The notes below the pieces were generated by a model. That model had not been told where the DNA came from, ran no database searches, and saw only the letters and a program-made list of their open reading frames with translations. From positions 4,030,001 through 4,094,000 of the forward strand of contig NC_007778.1 in assembly GCF_000013365.1 (NCBI RefSeq): a DNA stretch of 64,000 nucleotides, written 5' to 3'. How positions within the stretch are numbered: position 1 is the first letter of the stretch; each line of letters starts with the position of its first letter. Positions 9,254-16,873 of the stretch are shown in pieces. Source of the stretch: Rhodopseudomonas palustris HaA2 (lineage in GTDB: Bacteria > Pseudomonadota > Alphaproteobacteria > Rhizobiales > Xanthobacteraceae). Both the position numbers and the translations under genes were made by a program.

Positions 9254-10864
9254 TCACCGCCGCAGCAGGCCGCCCAGCGTGCCGCGCACGATCGAGCGGC
9301 CGACCGAGCTGCCCATCGCGCCGCCGACCTTCTTGCCGAGCTGCGCGGCGATGCCGCCGACCACCGTGGTGGCGACGGTGCGGGCGACGCCGCGCGCCAC
9401 CACCTGCCCGGTGGTGAGCTTGCCGCGCGGCGTGTTGGTGCCGAACACGGTGGAGACGATGCTGCCGAGCTGGCCGAGCAGCCCGCCCTCGCCCGGCGCG
9501 GCTTCGGCCCCGGCATTCTTGCCTTCGATGCGGTCGCGCAACTTCTCGTAAGCCGATTCCGAATCGATCGCGGTGTCGTATTTGCCCTTCATCGGGCTCG
9601 CCTTGATGATCGCGGCGCGTTCCTCCGGCGTGATCGTGCCGATCCGCGCCGACGGCGGGCGGATCATCACCCGCTCGACCATCGCCGGCGTGCCGTTGCC
9701 TTCGAGGAACGACACCAGCGCCTCGCCCTTGCCGAGCTCGGTGATCGCCTTCGTGGTGTCGAGCTTCGGATTGGGCCGGAACGTCTCCGCCGCCGCCGCC
9801 ACCGCCTTCTGGTCGCGCGGCGTGAAGGCGCGCAGCGCATGCTGCACCCGATTGCCGAGCTGCGCCAGCACGCGATCCGGCACGTCGATCGGATTCTGCG
9901 TCACGAAGTACACGCCGACGCCTTTTGAGCGGATCAATCGCACGACCTGTTCAATTTTATCCATCAGCGGCTTCGGCGCGTCGTTAAACAGCAGATGCGC
10001 CTCGTCGAAGAAGAACACCAGCTTCGGCTTGTCGGGGTCGCCGAGTTCGGGCAGTTCCTCGAACAGTTCAGACAGCATCCACAGCAGGAAGGTCGCGTAC
10101 AGCCGCGGATTGGACATCAGCTTGTCGGCGGTCAGGATGTTGACCACGCCGCGGCCCTGGCCGTCGGTGCGGATGAAATCCTTGAGCTGCAGCGCCGGTT
10201 CGCCGAAGAAGCTGGCGCCGCCCTGGTTCTCCAGCACCAGCAATTGCCGCTGGATGGTGCCGACGGTCTGCTTGGTGACGTTGCCGAGCGACGCCGCGGC
10301 CTGGCGGATGTCGGCATTGACGTCGCCGTTCTCGGCGACCTTGGCGGCGATCGGCGCGATCGCGTCGAGCATCGCGCGCAGATCCTTCATGTCGACCAGC
10401 GGCAGGCCCATGTCGTCGGCGACGCGGAACGCGACGTTGAGCACGCCCTCCTGGACGTCGTTGAGATCGAGCATCCGCGACAGCAGCAGCGGCCCCATCT
10501 CCGAGACGGTGGCGCGCACCGGATGGCCCTGCTCGCCGAACACGTCCCAGAACACCGTGCTGAATTGATCGGGCTGGAACGCCAGCCCCATCGCGGCGGC
10601 GCGCTTCAGGATGAAGTCCTTGGCCTCGCCGACTTCGGCGATGCCGGAGAGATCGCCCTTGATGTCGGCGGCGAACACCGGCACACCGGCGCGCGCAAAA
10701 CCTTCGGCCATCACCTGCAGCGTCACCGTCTTGCCGGTGCCGGTGGCGCCGGTGACGAGGCCGTGGCGATTGCCGAGGCCGAGCGTCAGCCAGGCCGGCT
10801 GCTCGCCTTTGCCGATGAAGATCTTGCCGTCGCTATCGTCCGGACCGGTTTCGCTCGCCGTCAT
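9254..10864 (-). CDS. HerA-like (DUF853) P-loop ATPase
   Basis: A 536-residue ATPase of the HerA/FtsK superfamily, DUF853 branch. Walker A is GATGTGKT at 39-46 and Walker B is LVFFFDEAHLLF in the middle of the protein, followed by a sensor region FVTQNPIDVPDRVLAQLGNR with a candidate arginine finger. The last 80 residues are Gly-rich and helical (GGIAAQLGKKVGGAMGSSVG). Family members are annotated as putative helicases, but bacterial DUF853 proteins have no settled role. The ATG at 10864 fits; the longer frame to 10948 begins in a sequence with no ribosome site. It lies just upstream of the M20 peptidase gene. Confidence 0.88.
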   Translation of the reverse strand: MTASETGPDDSDGKIFIGKGEQPAWLTLGLGNRHGLVTGATGTGKTVTLQVMAEGFARAGVPVFAADIKGDLSGIAEVGEAKDFILKRAAAMGLAFQPDQFSTVFWDVFGEQGHPVRATVSEMGPLLLSRMLDLNDVQEGVLNVAFRVADDMGLPLVDMKDLRAMLDAIAPIAAKVAENGDVNADIRQAAASLGNVTKQTVGTIQRQLLVLENQGGASFFGEPALQLKDFIRTDGQGRGVVNILTADKLMSNPRLYATFLLWMLSELFEELPELGDPDKPKLVFFFDEAHLLFNDAPKPLMDKIEQVVRLIRSKGVGVYFVTQNPIDVPDRVLAQLGNRVQHALRAFTPRDQKAVAAAAETFRPNPKLDTTKAITELGKGEALVSFLEGNGTPAMVERVMIRPPSARIGTITPEERAAIIKASPMKGKYDTAIDSESAYEKLRDRIEGKNAGAEAAPGEGGLLGQLGSIVSTVFGTNTPRGKLTTGQVVARGVARTVATTVVGGIAAQLGKKVGGAMGSSVGRSIVRGTLGGLLRR

Positions 10865-11187
10865 CGTGCCGTTTCCCCGCGCATCGACGAGCGAGCCGTT
10901 GGCGGCTCGTCGCGCCGCATATCCTGCATATCGTCGCAGACTGTTCAACGATCATTCGCGCCGACCGAATGCCGCAGCGCCACGCGCGCCGCCGTCGCGA
11001 ATCGCTCCGGTCTTAATCTCTTGGTAGGAGCCGGTCGGGCAACACCGCCGTGCAACGATGCAACACTCGCGAATCGAATCCCGCGGAACAGCGGCTTCCC
11101 CCGCGCGCGTTGCTTGTGTTTCGGAACGCGGAAGATCAGGATGATGCGACAAGTACAATCCGGCGGACAACCGGCGGCGGGGGCGTA

Positions 11188-11571
11188 ATGGACGAGTTGA
11201 TTGAGCGGCTGGCCGACAAGGCCGGCCTGGAGAAAGCTGTTGCCGGAAAGAGCGTCGGCATCATCCTCGGTTTTCTCCGCAACGAGGGTCCGCAAGAACC
11301 CGTTCAGGCCCTGATCGACACCATCCCCGGCGCCGAGGCCGCGATCGAATCCGCCAACGAATCGCGCGGCGGCCTCGGCCGGCTGATGGGCGCGAGTCTG
11401 ATGGGTGGCGGCGTGATGGCGATGGGCGCGCGGCTGATGGGGCTCGGCCTCGGCATGGGCGACATCAAGAAGCTCGCGCACGAACTGTTTCACATCGGCC
11501 GCGAGAAGATCGGCGCCGATCGGATGCAGACGATCATCGCCGAGACCCCGGGCCTTCGCCAATTCACGTGA
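11188..11571 (+). CDS. Small helical protein with a Gly/Met-rich segment, unknown function
   Basis: A 127-residue protein starting MDELIERLADKAG. The first half looks like a helical bundle of a YidB or DUF2267-like kind (VGIILGFLRNEGPQEPVQAL). The middle is a Gly/Met-rich stretch (LMGASLMGGGVMAMGARLMG), and the end is a further helix pair. No catalytic motif is visible. The start is the ATG at 11188 behind a G-rich site; the longer frame to 11050 is less credible. The DUF4332 gene follows after 19 bases, so the two probably form an operon. Confidence 0.75.
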   Translation: MDELIERLADKAGLEKAVAGKSVGIILGFLRNEGPQEPVQALIDTIPGAEAAIESANESRGGLGRLMGASLMGGGVMAMGARLMGLGLGMGDIKKLAHELFHIGREKIGADRMQTIIAETPGLRQFT

Positions 11572-11590
11572 CGCGTCAGTTTCGAGTCCA

Positions 11591-11998
11591 ATGACATATC
11601 CCATCACACAGATCGACGGCATCACCGTCGCCGCCGCCGGCAAGCTGAAATCCGCCGGCATCCGCACCACCGAAGCGCTGCTCGAAGCCGCCCGCACCAT
11701 GCGCGGCCGCAAGGCGCTGGCCGCCAAGACCGGCCTCAGCGAACAGCAATTGCTGGAATGGGCCAACATCGCCGACTGCATGCGCATCCCCGGCATGGGC
11801 AAGGCCAAGGCCGAACTGCTGCGCGCCGCCGGCGTCAACACCTTGCGCGAATTCACCCACCGCAACCCGGCGCGGCTGGCGCAGAACATGAAAGAAGCCA
11901 ACCTCAAACGCAAACTCGTCCGCGCGCTGCCGTCGGAGAAAGAAGTCGGGCAGCTGATCGAGGAGGCGCGGAAATTGCCGCTGAAGATTAGTTATTGA
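11591..11998 (+). CDS. DUF4332 helix-hairpin-helix protein
   Basis: A 135-residue protein that fits DUF4332, a tandem helix-hairpin-helix fold. The repeats are visible: ITQIDGITVAAAGKLKSAGI near the start and CMRIPGMGKAKAELLRAAGV in the middle, each with the hairpin GI or GMG turn followed by a Lys/Ala-rich helix. Such folds usually bind DNA without sequence specificity, and some members are annotated as possible DNA-repair accessory proteins. It is the last native-looking gene before the AT-rich SIR2 islet. A DNA-binding role is family inference. Confidence 0.82.
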   Translation: MTYPITQIDGITVAAAGKLKSAGIRTTEALLEAARTMRGRKALAAKTGLSEQQLLEWANIADCMRIPGMGKAKAELLRAAGVNTLREFTHRNPARLAQNMKEANLKRKLVRALPSEKEVGQLIEEARKLPLKISY

Positions 11999-12085
11999 GG
12001 GGGGCACATCACCTACTGCGGATGACCGCCTCTTTTGAGGCACGGCAACCGTCTGCTCGCAGGAATTTCGCTATCTGTTGTTGAG

Positions 12086-12115
12086 CAATGGCATGAGTGA
12101 GCCATTGATCAATGG
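12086..12115. other. Nested palindromes downstream of the SIR2 gene
   Basis: CAATGGC at 12086-12092 pairs with GCCATTG at 12101-12107, and the second arm overlaps a perfect 14-bp palindrome CCATTGATCAATGG at 12102-12115. The element lies beyond the 3' end of the minus-strand SIR2 gene, in the AT-richer gap 11999-12223 that holds no convincing gene. It may act as a terminator or mark the islet edge. Confidence 0.45.
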
Positions 12116-12223
12116 TCAATTGCACGATCATTTGAATCGTCTTTTGCGTTCAGCAAATAGCGGACGACACCTCGGTTTCGGTAGGACACTTTATCGCCAA
12201 TTGACCCAAGGCCGACCCTGCAA

Positions 12224-14602
12224 CTATGCTCCGAGCAGCAACGTTCGCTTAGCAGCTTCAAGGTCGGACTTAACTTGGTCAGATCCTGTCTCCGCTCTAA
12301 CTGCAGCGCTCAGCCCCGAAATCTTATGCAACAGATCGTCCACCGCAGCCAAGCACTTCGTTTTCTGCGAACCGGTGAGATCCGCAACCCTTGAAGCGAC
12401 AAACGGCAACCAGCCCTCTAGGACTCTTACTGCATAAGCCCGATGGTTTTGATCACCAATCATTCCCGAAACTAATTTAGTCGAGTACAGAATCATCTTA
12501 ATACGGCTTACAGACCTACCCACTTCAGCCTTTTCCTCCAGCTTCAAATACAGGCGAAGGGCAAAAGTGTCCAACTGATAGGTCGCAAAATCTCCAGCTT
12601 CGGCGGCCTTGCGGTACGCCGTCCTAAGAAAACCTTCCGCAATTTCGGCTGAATCCGCTTCAGTCATAGCGATTGCGTACTGCAACCAAAACAGCGGCTC
12701 CTCTTGAATGCCGACATCTCGCTGCAGTCGGCCATACAAACCAATGATCTTGTTCGCGCCATCGGGAGCCTCTTTGGACAAGCTCAAGAGCGCTGAGTAA
12801 CGCATTATATTACTTAGTATCGCACGGTATTTTCTTTCCTTTTTGCGCTGAACGGCCGCGATCAATACCTTCTCGACAACGGGGAATATCTCATCAACCG
12901 AGAAAAGACGACGGAGAATGTAATCCGAAAACACCGGCGATCTTGCTTGAATCTGATCATCGTCAAGCCGAAAAATATCGATGGCGACCTCTCGGTATTT
13001 TGCAAGCGTGGTGTGCGGGTCCGCATCGAGCGCTTCAAGATATAACGATGGATCACCAGTCTGATTGATCCAAGATAACAGCAATCCCAGAATGGTGACC
13101 GCTGCAGCAGATCGATCAGAGCGCAGCGGAGCTAGCGATTCTCGAATCCGACGCTGAATGAATTCGTTCTCGTAGATCGTGGCAACGACTTCACGGATGT
13201 CGGCACAACTGCGTATCCTATTTTCAAGATCGTCCTTAAGAGCTCCGGCCGGCACCAAGAGATCAATGAAGTCCGAACGATCTTCGGCATCAAACTCATT
13301 GAGATTCACGCGCGCAATCGACGACGGAAACCGCGTTGCAATTTCGTGCAGCCTAACGTCCTGAACGCCGCTCCGCACGCAAACTATAAATCGCGCGTGC
13401 GGCAAAAGCTCATACAGGCGATCGACGGAATCAATCGCAACATCATAACTGTCAAATAGAATCGCCACTTTTGGATGATCCACTAGCGCTTTAGCCTCGC
13501 GGTCAATGGCTGGCGACATGGCACTGCATCGGAAACATTGATAATCTAGAGCCATCAGATGAAAGGCGAGTATCCAAAGGAATATAGATTTCCCATTTCC
13601 CAGGCGGCCATGAAGAAGCGTCGTGCGATTTTGTACCACTTGCTGAACAGCCCGCCGCGCCATCTTCTGGCGAGGTATTACATACTTCCCATTGGGCAGA
13701 GTTGATAAAGCACGCTGTGAGTCAAAAGCACCGAAGGCCACTAAGTTGATTACCTCCAGCGAGGTCGGTTGAATTACTGTCTTTTGATCTTTGAATGGAT
13801 CGATCCAACGAAGAATTCGGAGATTATTTAGGTCTGCAAGCGGCGGTGGCGCGCTAAGCGACCGACATATCTGAGCAAACCCTTTCGTTTCTATCGGATG
13901 GGCTTCTCCATACTCCTCGATGTGCTCCACCAATAGGGAGTCCAGAGGCGGTCGAAGCACGAAATAAGTCCGGAGTTTGGACTGCTCGGGATTAACGAAA
14001 AGAGCTGTGACGTGTGGATCAGCAAGGCTGTAGCCAACAAAAAAAATGGCTTCGCAAAATCTTATGTCTCGCAAGAATTCATCATACCAAGGAGATTTCG
14101 CAAAGAATTGCCTTATATAGGACTGCCGCCCGAGCACGAGCTGTTGGTGAATATTCTCTTCGGTGGCTTTCTTGATCACACCGTGAAGGTGAATCACAGC
14201 ACCGCGTGGAACGCGTGCGGGCTTCGGGTCGTCGTAGTTGTAAGAAGGCGACTTGATGCCGTTCTCATGAAACGCCAGTTCTACACTATCATCGTAGTTC
14301 GTCGTATAAATTCGTTGCCAGCGAAGCTTCAAAATTTCGCGCTGATCGACGCTCAGATTGCTTATCGTAAATAGCCGACGCAGTGATTGATACATATTCA
14401 GCTCAGGTCGCCTGCGAAAGGCGTCTGCGAGCGCCTGCAAATCGTATTTCCCGCGAGCCACTTTCAGTTCGTCCGCCAACAGGTCGCACAATTGGTCTCC
14501 TGCCGGTGGATGTCCGCCATAGATTGCCGTCCCACTTGCGCTAAATCCCGAACCGAGGAATAGAACTGAACTCGATGGGTCAAAGTTGGTGGGTATTGGC
14601 AT
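12224..14602 (-). CDS. SIR2-like NADase fused to a STAND-type P-loop ATPase, probable anti-phage effector
   Basis: A 792-residue protein in two parts. The N-terminal 240 residues carry the SIR2_2 set: nucleotide loop LGSGFSASG at 16-24, TTNYDD at 100-105, the catalytic-type His in IHLHGV at 137-142, and FVGYSLADPHV at 188-198. The second part holds Walker A GRLGNGKS at 332-339 and Walker B KVAILFDSYD at 378-387, then an Arg-bearing VCVRSG at 407-412 and a long helical C terminus. This SIR2 plus NTPase plan is known from abortive-infection systems (the SIR2-STAND/Avs5 group and DSR-like proteins), in which phage sensing triggers NAD depletion. The start has GGAAG seven bases upstream. Base composition is clearly lower in GC than both flanks and codon use includes AGA, ATA and TTA, so the gene was probably acquired. 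No partner gene is evident. Confidence 0.88.
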   Translation of the reverse strand: MPIPTNFDPSSSVLFLGSGFSASGTAIYGGHPPAGDQLCDLLADELKVARGKYDLQALADAFRRRPELNMYQSLRRLFTISNLSVDQREILKLRWQRIYTTNYDDSVELAFHENGIKSPSYNYDDPKPARVPRGAVIHLHGVIKKATEENIHQQLVLGRQSYIRQFFAKSPWYDEFLRDIRFCEAIFFVGYSLADPHVTALFVNPEQSKLRTYFVLRPPLDSLLVEHIEEYGEAHPIETKGFAQICRSLSAPPPLADLNNLRILRWIDPFKDQKTVIQPTSLEVINLVAFGAFDSQRALSTLPNGKYVIPRQKMARRAVQQVVQNRTTLLHGRLGNGKSIFLWILAFHLMALDYQCFRCSAMSPAIDREAKALVDHPKVAILFDSYDVAIDSVDRLYELLPHARFIVCVRSGVQDVRLHEIATRFPSSIARVNLNEFDAEDRSDFIDLLVPAGALKDDLENRIRSCADIREVVATIYENEFIQRRIRESLAPLRSDRSAAAVTILGLLLSWINQTGDPSLYLEALDADPHTTLAKYREVAIDIFRLDDDQIQARSPVFSDYILRRLFSVDEIFPVVEKVLIAAVQRKKERKYRAILSNIMRYSALLSLSKEAPDGANKIIGLYGRLQRDVGIQEEPLFWLQYAIAMTEADSAEIAEGFLRTAYRKAAEAGDFATYQLDTFALRLYLKLEEKAEVGRSVSRIKMILYSTKLVSGMIGDQNHRAYAVRVLEGWLPFVASRVADLTGSQKTKCLAAVDDLLHKISGLSAAVRAETGSDQVKSDLEAAKRTLLLGA

Positions 14603-15002
14603 AGCAAAACTTCCGGCCGAGGGGTTTGAGCGACGGTAGCAGAATCAAGATTAGCACGACTAAGGGATGCATTTCGAGCGGCCTGATGAGACAAACGTGG
14701 TCCGCTAGCCATTTGACGATCGACTTTTCTCGTGCGCTTTCATCGTCATCTGCACTAGGTACGCTGCAAAAGTTGATCGACATGGACCATGGCGTCCTAC
14801 CCACTACGCTCGCCAACGATACGTCTGCAAGTTCAAGAAGGCCGATGGTTTGGAAGCATCCTTGATGTGCATTTTGATCTGCCTCTTAGCGAACTATAGC
14901 GGTCACGCCCATCGCTGGCATTAGACAGTACCTCGAATTCGCGTCCCTCCCACAAGACACCCCCGCTTGACTCCCCGCCGCTTCCCGCGCAAAGCGCTGG
15001 CC
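14603..15002. other. AT-richer intergenic stretch, no supported gene
   Basis: About 400 bases separate the SIR2 gene from folP. The part up to about 14900 shares the lower GC of the islet. Several short frames exist, including a 67-residue minus-strand frame with one hydrophobic segment that ends inside the SIR2 start, but none has a good ribosome site. No tRNA or direct repeat marking an integration site was seen. The promoter of the SIR2 gene must lie here. Confidence 0.5.
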
Positions 15003-15869
15003 ATGAGCGCAGCGCAGCAAACCCCAGCGCCTCCCACCGCGACCGGCGCCGCCGCGTTGCGGGCGCTGCTGGCGCGCCCGGTGCCGGTGGTGATGGGCAT
15101 TCTCAACGTCACCCCCGATTCGTTCTCCGACGGCGGCGACTTTCTCGGGCCCGAGCGGGCGCGGGCGCATGCGGCGCGGATGATCGCGGACGGCGCCGAC
15201 ATCATCGACATCGGCGCCGAGAGCACCCGCCCCTACGGGTCGACGCCGGTCTCGGCCGACGAGGAGCGGCGGCGGCTGGCGCCGGTGCTGGCGGCGGTCG
15301 CAGCACTCGGCGCGCCGGTGTCGATCGACAGCATGAAGGCCGAGGTGGTGGCCTGGGCGCTCGACCATGGGGCTGCGATCGCCAACGACGTCTGGGGCCT
15401 GCAGCGCGATCCGGCGATGGCGGAGGTCGTCGCGGCGCGCGGCGCGCCGGTGATCGTGATGCATAATCGCGACGACGCCGACCCGTCGATCGATATCGTC
15501 GCTGATATCAACGCGTTCTTCGAACGCTCGCTGGCGATCGCCGCCCGCGCCGGCATCGCCGAGCACAGCATCGTGCTCGATCCCGGCATCGGCTTCGGCA
15601 AGACGCCGCAGCAGAGCATGATCGCGCTGGCGCGGCTGGGCGCCTTCGCGCATTTCGGCCTGCCCGTGCTGGTCGGCGCCTCGCGCAAGCGTTTCATCAG
15701 CACGGTGGCGCCGTCGGAACCGAAGCAGCGGCTCGGCGGTTCGATCGCCGCGCATCTCATCGCGATGGAGAACGGCGCGCGAATCATCCGCGCCCACGAC
15801 GTCGCCGACACCGCGCAGGCGCTCAAAGTCGCGCACGCGATCAGGACCAGCAGCGAGGACAGACGATGA
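15003..15869 (+). CDS. folP: Dihydropteroate synthase
   Basis: This 288-residue cytoplasmic enzyme joins p-aminobenzoate to hydroxymethyl-dihydropterin diphosphate in folate synthesis and is the sulfonamide target. The signatures are clear: MGILNVTPDSFSDGG, IIDIGAESTRP and the C-terminal ASRKRF anion-binding loop. The ATG at 15003 was chosen over an in-frame TTG at 14967 that has no homologous sequence. It is the first gene of folP-folB-folK and overlaps folB by four bases (ATGA). Confidence 0.96.
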   Translation: MSAAQQTPAPPTATGAAALRALLARPVPVVMGILNVTPDSFSDGGDFLGPERARAHAARMIADGADIIDIGAESTRPYGSTPVSADEERRRLAPVLAAVAALGAPVSIDSMKAEVVAWALDHGAAIANDVWGLQRDPAMAEVVAARGAPVIVMHNRDDADPSIDIVADINAFFERSLAIAARAGIAEHSIVLDPGIGFGKTPQQSMIALARLGAFAHFGLPVLVGASRKRFISTVAPSEPKQRLGGSIAAHLIAMENGARIIRAHDVADTAQALKVAHAIRTSSEDRR

Positions 15870-16243
15870 CCGACACCATCTTCATCACCGGCCTGGTGCT
15901 GCACGCGCGGCACGGCGTGATGGATCACGAGACCGAAGTCGGCCAGCGCTTCGTGATCGATCTCGAACTCGCCGCCGACCTCACCGAGTCCTCGCGCACC
16001 GATCGCCTCGCCGACACCGTGTCCTATTCCAACGTGGTGGCCTGCGCCACCGCGGCGTTCAAGGACGCCAACTACAAACTGCTCGAACGCGCCGCCGGCG
16101 CGGTCGCCGACGCGATCCTGGCGGCATTCGACAAAATCGGTTCGGTGAAGATCACCGTGCACAAGCCGCACGCGCCGATCGCGGCGATCTTCGACGACGT
16201 CGGCGTGATCATCACCCGCGCGCGGCAGCCCTCGCATGGCTGA
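15866..16243 (+). CDS. folB: Dihydroneopterin aldolase
   Basis: A 125-residue enzyme that cleaves dihydroneopterin to hydroxymethyl-dihydropterin and glycolaldehyde, the step before folK. The family pattern is present: an N-terminal strand FITGLVLHARHGV with the conserved Gly-Val, ETEVGQRFVIDLEL with the substrate-binding Glu region, the middle YSNVV, and a C-terminal VKITVHKPHAPI with the catalytic Lys. Length is typical. It overlaps both neighbours by four and eight bases, so translation is coupled. Confidence 0.95.
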   Translation: MTDTIFITGLVLHARHGVMDHETEVGQRFVIDLELAADLTESSRTDRLADTVSYSNVVACATAAFKDANYKLLERAAGAVADAILAAFDKIGSVKITVHKPHAPIAAIFDDVGVIITRARQPSHG

Positions 16244-16727
16244 GGCGCTGATCGCGCTCGGCGGCAATGTCGGCGACGTCCGCGCGACGTTCGACAAGGC
16301 GATCGCCAATATCTGCGGCATGACGCAGGGCGAACTGCTCGCCCGCTCGTCGGACTACGCGACCCCGCCCTGGGGCGACGAACAGCAGGAGCGCTTCGTC
16401 AATGCCTGCGTGGCGATCGACACCGCGCTCGATCCGCACGCGTTGTTATTTACGCTGCACAAGATCGAGAAGCGCTTCGGCCGCGACCGCGCGCAGGAGC
16501 GCCGCTGGGGTCCGCGCACGCTCGACCTCGATCTGCTGAGTTACGACGATGCGGTGATCAATCAGCCCGGCCTGACGCTGCCGCATCCGCGTCTGTTCGA
16601 GCGCGCCTTCGTGCTGGTGCCGCTGGTCGAGATCCGGCCGGACGGATTAGTCGGCGGCCGATCGCTGCAAGACGCCCTCGCTGGTCTGTCCACCGCCGGG
16701 ATCGAGCGGCTGCCGGACCGCGTCTGA
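16236..16727 (+). CDS. folK: 2-amino-4-hydroxy-6-hydroxymethyldihydropteridine pyrophosphokinase
   Basis: A 163-residue enzyme transferring diphosphate from ATP to hydroxymethyl-dihydropterin, supplying folP. The start ALIALGGNVGD and the signature RRWGPRTLDLDLLSYDD, which carries the two magnesium-binding aspartates, are both intact, followed by LPHPRLFERAFVLVPL. It begins inside the end of folB (eight-base overlap) and closes the folate operon. Confidence 0.96.
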   Translation: MAEALIALGGNVGDVRATFDKAIANICGMTQGELLARSSDYATPPWGDEQQERFVNACVAIDTALDPHALLFTLHKIEKRFGRDRAQERRWGPRTLDLDLLSYDDAVINQPGLTLPHPRLFERAFVLVPLVEIRPDGLVGGRSLQDALAGLSTAGIERLPDRV

Positions 16728-16746
16728 GCGGTTTTGCGCTGCCGCA

Positions 16747-16765
16747 GGTTTGCCACCGGTTTGCC
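16747..16765 (+). promoter_or_regulatory. Direct repeat upstream of mutA, candidate operator
   Basis: GGTTTGCC occurs at 16747-16754 and again at 16758-16765, eleven bases apart, so both copies face the same side of the helix. The pair lies about 110 bases upstream of mutA in the 146-base gap after folK. A regulator of short-chain acyl-CoA use could bind here; this is inference only. Confidence 0.25.
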
Positions 16766-16873
16766 GCAAGCGTTGTCTCGTTCCTTTGGCCCGAAACAAC
16801 CGTTTGGCAGGACGGTCCGCACGTGGCATTTTCCGGCCAAATCAAATTTTGTACCGGGAGCCCGATTTCAAAA

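Noticed and set aside
12078-12437. 119-residue plus-strand frame at the end of the SIR2 gene
   Set aside because: Two-thirds of it is antisense to the SIR2 coding sequence, and the rest is AT-rich spacer.
14580-14783. 67-residue minus-strand frame with a hydrophobic segment ending in the SIR2 start
   Set aside because: No ribosome site at a proper distance and no recognised partner family; it could still be a small coupled gene, but the sequence does not support a call.
16728-16873. Possible cobalamin riboswitch before mutA
   Set aside because: I looked for the conserved B12 box (GCCACTG) and did not find it; the gap is also too short for a full cobalamin riboswitch.
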